DNA of 5,798 nt from Patescibacteria group bacterium. GTDB lineage: Bacteria > Patescibacteriota > Minisyncoccia > Moranbacterales > JAKLHP01. The DNA lies in contig JAKLHP010000058.1 in the NCBI GenBank assembly GCA_022710085.1, positions 1-5,798 on the forward strand, written 5' to 3'. Positions 3,713 through 5,798 of this stretch are shown in pieces. Under the pieces are notes generated by a model. It did not search any database. It saw nothing but the letters and a program-made list of their open reading frames with translations, and was not told where the DNA came from. The position numbers and the translations under genes are program-made. How positions within the stretch are numbered: the first letter of the stretch is position 1; each line of letters starts with the position of its first letter.

Positions 3713-5798
3713 ATGTCAAATCCATTTGAGTCAAAATTTCCAATTCCAGAAAAAAAAGAACAGCCAGATTTATGCGAACATGGAAACCAGAAAGGTTTGT
3801 GTGATATTTGCAATAAAAAAATTAGCGATGATAAGAAAAATATATCAGAAGATAAAATCGAAAAACCATTGCCACAAGTAGATGTGAATAATGAATATAT
3901 TGATAGTAACGGAAAATCATGGAATTCAATAGCCTTTTTTCTTAAAAAGTATAAAGGACCAGAAATTGATTATCTGATGATAAAAAATATTCTGAAAGAG
4001 GTTGATAAAATTAAAGGAAAATCAAAATTGAGCAGAGAAACTCTTTTGTTTGATAAGGAACAAGCAGAAAGAAAAATAGAACAGTATCTATTTTTGCCCA
4101 AAGTTAATAAAGATGGAAAATATATTGATAAAGACGGAAATAAATGGGGAACTGCTTTTTCTTTCCGTAGTCAGTTTGATTTGGGCTATTCTTCCATCAG
4201 ATTATATTTGGATGGTGTGAATTCAATGGCGGGAAGGGGGGTTCAAGGAAAGGTAATTAAGCTTTATGACGAGGATGAAATAAATAAAAAAATAAAAGAA
4301 ATTAAAAATTCGCCCAGGATTAATTTAGAAACAGGAAGTTATGTTGATGAAAATGGACAAAGCTGGATGCCGATTAGTCTTTTGACTGCAAAGTATGGCA
4401 GTAATAGAAATTTCATGAGAATTATTGACGGTGAGTTTTTTATTTGGGGAAGAGTTAGAAGTGGAGCAAGAACGAAGCTCTATAGCGAAAAAAAATTTCT
4501 AGAAGAGCTAAGGAAAGAAAAGGATAATAAAAAAATTGATTGCTCGGATAGGCTTTGTTTGGGAAAAATATTACTAGATGGAAATTCAGAGATTGATTTG
4601 GAAACATGTAAATTGAAAGAATTTTTGGATTTTACTTTCGGAAGAAATACAGACTACGGAGAAATTAAGGGAAAAGATATATTGAGAAGCTTCGGAAGTA
4701 GAAATCTCGATATGAAGAATATGATTTCCTTGGTCAATTTTGTGGGCATCAATAGAGAAAAGAAAGAAGAAATAGAAAAAGAGAAAATAAAAAAAGAAAA
4801 AATTCCTCAAAATTGGAAAACGGTAAATATGGTAGCAAATGAAATAAATGAAAGCTTTTACTTTGTTAAAAAAATTTCAGAGGCAATTAAAGCAGGTAAT
4901 CCCCAATCTTGCAAATTATTAAGAGGAAGGGAATATTTTGTGCCAGAATTACTTGAAATTGCCAAAAAAGAAGCTGATAAAACAGAAAAAGCGGATGATA
5001 ATTGGAAAACCAAATCGTATCTTTCTGATACATTTAAAATCTATGTCAGTATAATTGAAAAAATTACTAATGATTATCGTCTATCAAATCCAGAATATTT
5101 TAGATATCTGAAAAACAATCAAGGTAAAATTTTTGAGCATTATTCTCCTGAGCTTATTGAAATAATTAAAAATGAGATAAAAGAAAAAGCTCCCCGGGAG
5201 TGGAAAACCCCAGGTTATTTGCGAGGTAAACTTGGGTCGGATATGGAAAAAATTAGAAGAATTGCAAATGTTTACAGAGATCGTTATCCGGAATATTTTC
5301 GTATGTATAGATCAGCTACTCATTATTCGGAGCATTATTCCCCAGAGTTAGTTAAAATTATAACCGAGGAAATAGACAAAAAACAATCAATAAATCTATT
5401 GAGGGATAAGCTGAATAATTATTTATCTGAAATTGAGAACAATAATCTAGAAAATCAAGATGTGCAAAAAATTAGGGAAATAATGAGCCTTTTTCCGGAA
5501 AAAGCTTGTGATGTCTTGTATAAATACCATCCGGAATTCAAGGGCCTCCCGGTCGATTATGTGAAAAGTGTTATTGCTGAATATCTTGGCGATTTTTTGC
5601 TTTTTAAAAAAAGCTGGGAAATAGGCGATATTGAATTGACTTCTGAAATGATGTCTGATAAAGATTTTTCAGGAGACATATTTTCAAAACTCAAGGATTC
5701 TTGCTTTGCCTTTTATCAGGAACAAAAAAGGAAATTTCCCAATCTGAACGAGTATGAAATAATCCAGGAATATCTTCGAGATCAGAGGCTTCAAGAAA
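3713..5798 (+). CDS. Large modular protein with zinc knuckle and Trp-anchored HTH-like repeats (C-terminus outside window)
   Basis: The frame is open for 695 codons to the window edge. Residues 21-33 carry C-x-H-x6-C-x2-C (C21, H23, C30, C33), a candidate zinc knuckle. Three repeats of about 74 residues follow, each opening with a 'Y(I/V)DxxGxxW' motif (W70, W145, W218). The second and third continue with a helical stretch, a basic turn and 'KLYxE' plus a helix. Residues 275-345 form a different region, and 347-365 are a highly charged linker. Three further repeats of about 65 residues open with 'WKT' (W368, W431, W497); the last two carry 'NPEYF/YPEYF' and 'EHYSPEL'. Residues 560-695 look globular and alpha-helical ('HPEFKGLPVDYVKSVIAEYLGDFL'-like core, 606-629). 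The repeats resemble MerR/excisionase-type winged helices, so DNA or RNA binding is the likeliest role. I dimly associate this layout with N-terminal extensions of large CPR proteins, some with helicase domains; that is unverified. There is no Shine-Dalgarno site. The ATG at 3713 suits the -10 just upstream. Confidence 0.85.
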   Translation, partial: MSNPFESKFPIPEKKEQPDLCEHGNQKGLCDICNKKISDDKKNISEDKIEKPLPQVDVNNEYIDSNGKSWNSIAFFLKKYKGPEIDYLMIKNILKEVDKIKGKSKLSRETLLFDKEQAERKIEQYLFLPKVNKDGKYIDKDGNKWGTAFSFRSQFDLGYSSIRLYLDGVNSMAGRGVQGKVIKLYDEDEINKKIKEIKNSPRINLETGSYVDENGQSWMPISLLTAKYGSNRNFMRIIDGEFFIWGRVRSGARTKLYSEKKFLEELRKEKDNKKIDCSDRLCLGKILLDGNSEIDLETCKLKEFLDFTFGRNTDYGEIKGKDILRSFGSRNLDMKNMISLVNFVGINREKKEEIEKEKIKKEKIPQNWKTVNMVANEINESFYFVKKISEAIKAGNPQSCKLLRGREYFVPELLEIAKKEADKTEKADDNWKTKSYLSDTFKIYVSIIEKITNDYRLSNPEYFRYLKNNQGKIFEHYSPELIEIIKNEIKEKAPREWKTPGYLRGKLGSDMEKIRRIANVYRDRYPEYFRMYRSATHYSEHYSPELVKIITEEIDKKQSINLLRDKLNNYLSEIENNNLENQDVQKIREIMSLFPEKACDVLYKYHPEFKGLPVDYVKSVIAEYLGDFLLFKKSWEIGDIELTSEMMSDKDFSGDIFSKLKDSCFAFYQEQKRKFPNLNEYEIIQEYLRDQRLQE
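3893..4522 (+). repeat. Protein-level tandem repeat block A (three copies)
   Basis: It encodes residues 61-270 of the large protein. The motif lines are EYIDSNGKSW (61-70), KYIDKDGNKW (136-145) and SYVDENGQSW (209-218), a period of 75 then 73 residues. The later part of copies two and three matches as KLYDEDEI (183-190) and KLYSEKKF (255-262), with LLFDKEQA (111-118) as the copy-one counterpart. The DNA copies have diverged well past obvious nucleotide identity, so this is an old duplication kept at protein level. Confidence 0.7.
4808..5374 (+). repeat. Protein-level tandem repeat block B (three WKT modules)
   Basis: It encodes residues 366-554. Modules open at NWKT (367-370), NWKT (430-433) and EWKT (496-499) and end with a helix after FVPELLEI (409-416), HYSPELIEI (476-484) and HYSPELVKI (541-549). 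Modules two and three also share a PEYFRY/PEYFRM core at 460-465 and 526-531. Copy one is shorter and more divergent, lacking that core. Confidence 0.7.

Noticed and set aside
3621..3881. An 86-codon + strand frame between the small gene and the large one
   Set aside because: It runs through the terminator hairpin, has no ribosome site and overlaps the large repeat-protein gene in another frame.
4586..4810. A minus-strand frame rich in Phe/Leu that could pass for a membrane peptide
   Set aside because: It is the complement of the AAA/GAA-rich charged linker of the large protein, with no start signals.
1..5798. CRISPR arrays, tRNA/rRNA genes, insertion sequences, attachment sites
   Set aside because: I found no regularly spaced DNA repeats, cloverleaf-like sequences, transposase frames or terminal inverted repeats on reading through both strands by eye.

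Overview
The window looks like a piece of an AT-rich bacterial genome, and every supported gene reads left to right on the + strand. The standard genetic code fits: the stops seen are TAA and TAG, and there is no in-frame TGA. The lineage is uncertain. The long, lysine/isoleucine/asparagine-rich modular protein, the small orphan gene and the terse monocistronic layout remind me of Candidate Phyla Radiation (Patescibacteria/Parcubacteria-type) genomes. This is an impression from style, not a phylogenetic result.

Layout: (1) Bases 1-98 are the last 31 codons of a more GC-rich gene, ending in a beta-strand-like, Thr-rich tail typical of exported proteins. A strong intrinsic terminator closes it at 131-155. 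(2) Bases 156-323 are a leader region with overlapping inverted repeats and a candidate extended -10 element. (3) Bases 324-3206 encode a complete 960-residue UvrA, the damage-recognition ATPase of nucleotide excision repair. All ABC motifs are intact, and one zinc ligand is Cys-to-His substituted. (4) Bases 3207-3314 hold a TTGACA promoter framed by a perfect 9-bp inverted repeat. It drives an unrecognised basic 100-residue protein (3315-3617) that has its own ribosome binding site and its own terminator (3644-3680). (5) From 3713 to the right edge runs an open reading frame of at least 695 codons. It encodes a zinc-knuckle N-terminus followed by two sets of three Trp-anchored, helix-turn-helix-like repeats and a further globular region. 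It appears to start as a leaderless mRNA and is cut off by the window edge.

The genes do not look like one operon. Each is flanked by its own promoter or terminator signals, apart from uvrA, which has no clear terminator and may read through into the small gene. UvrA is housekeeping. The less ordinary parts are the modular repeat protein, whose C-terminal and possibly catalytic part lies outside the window, the orphan small gene with an operator-like palindrome over its promoter, and the repeat-rich uvrA leader. I see no CRISPR array, transposon, RNA gene or recognisable defence cassette.
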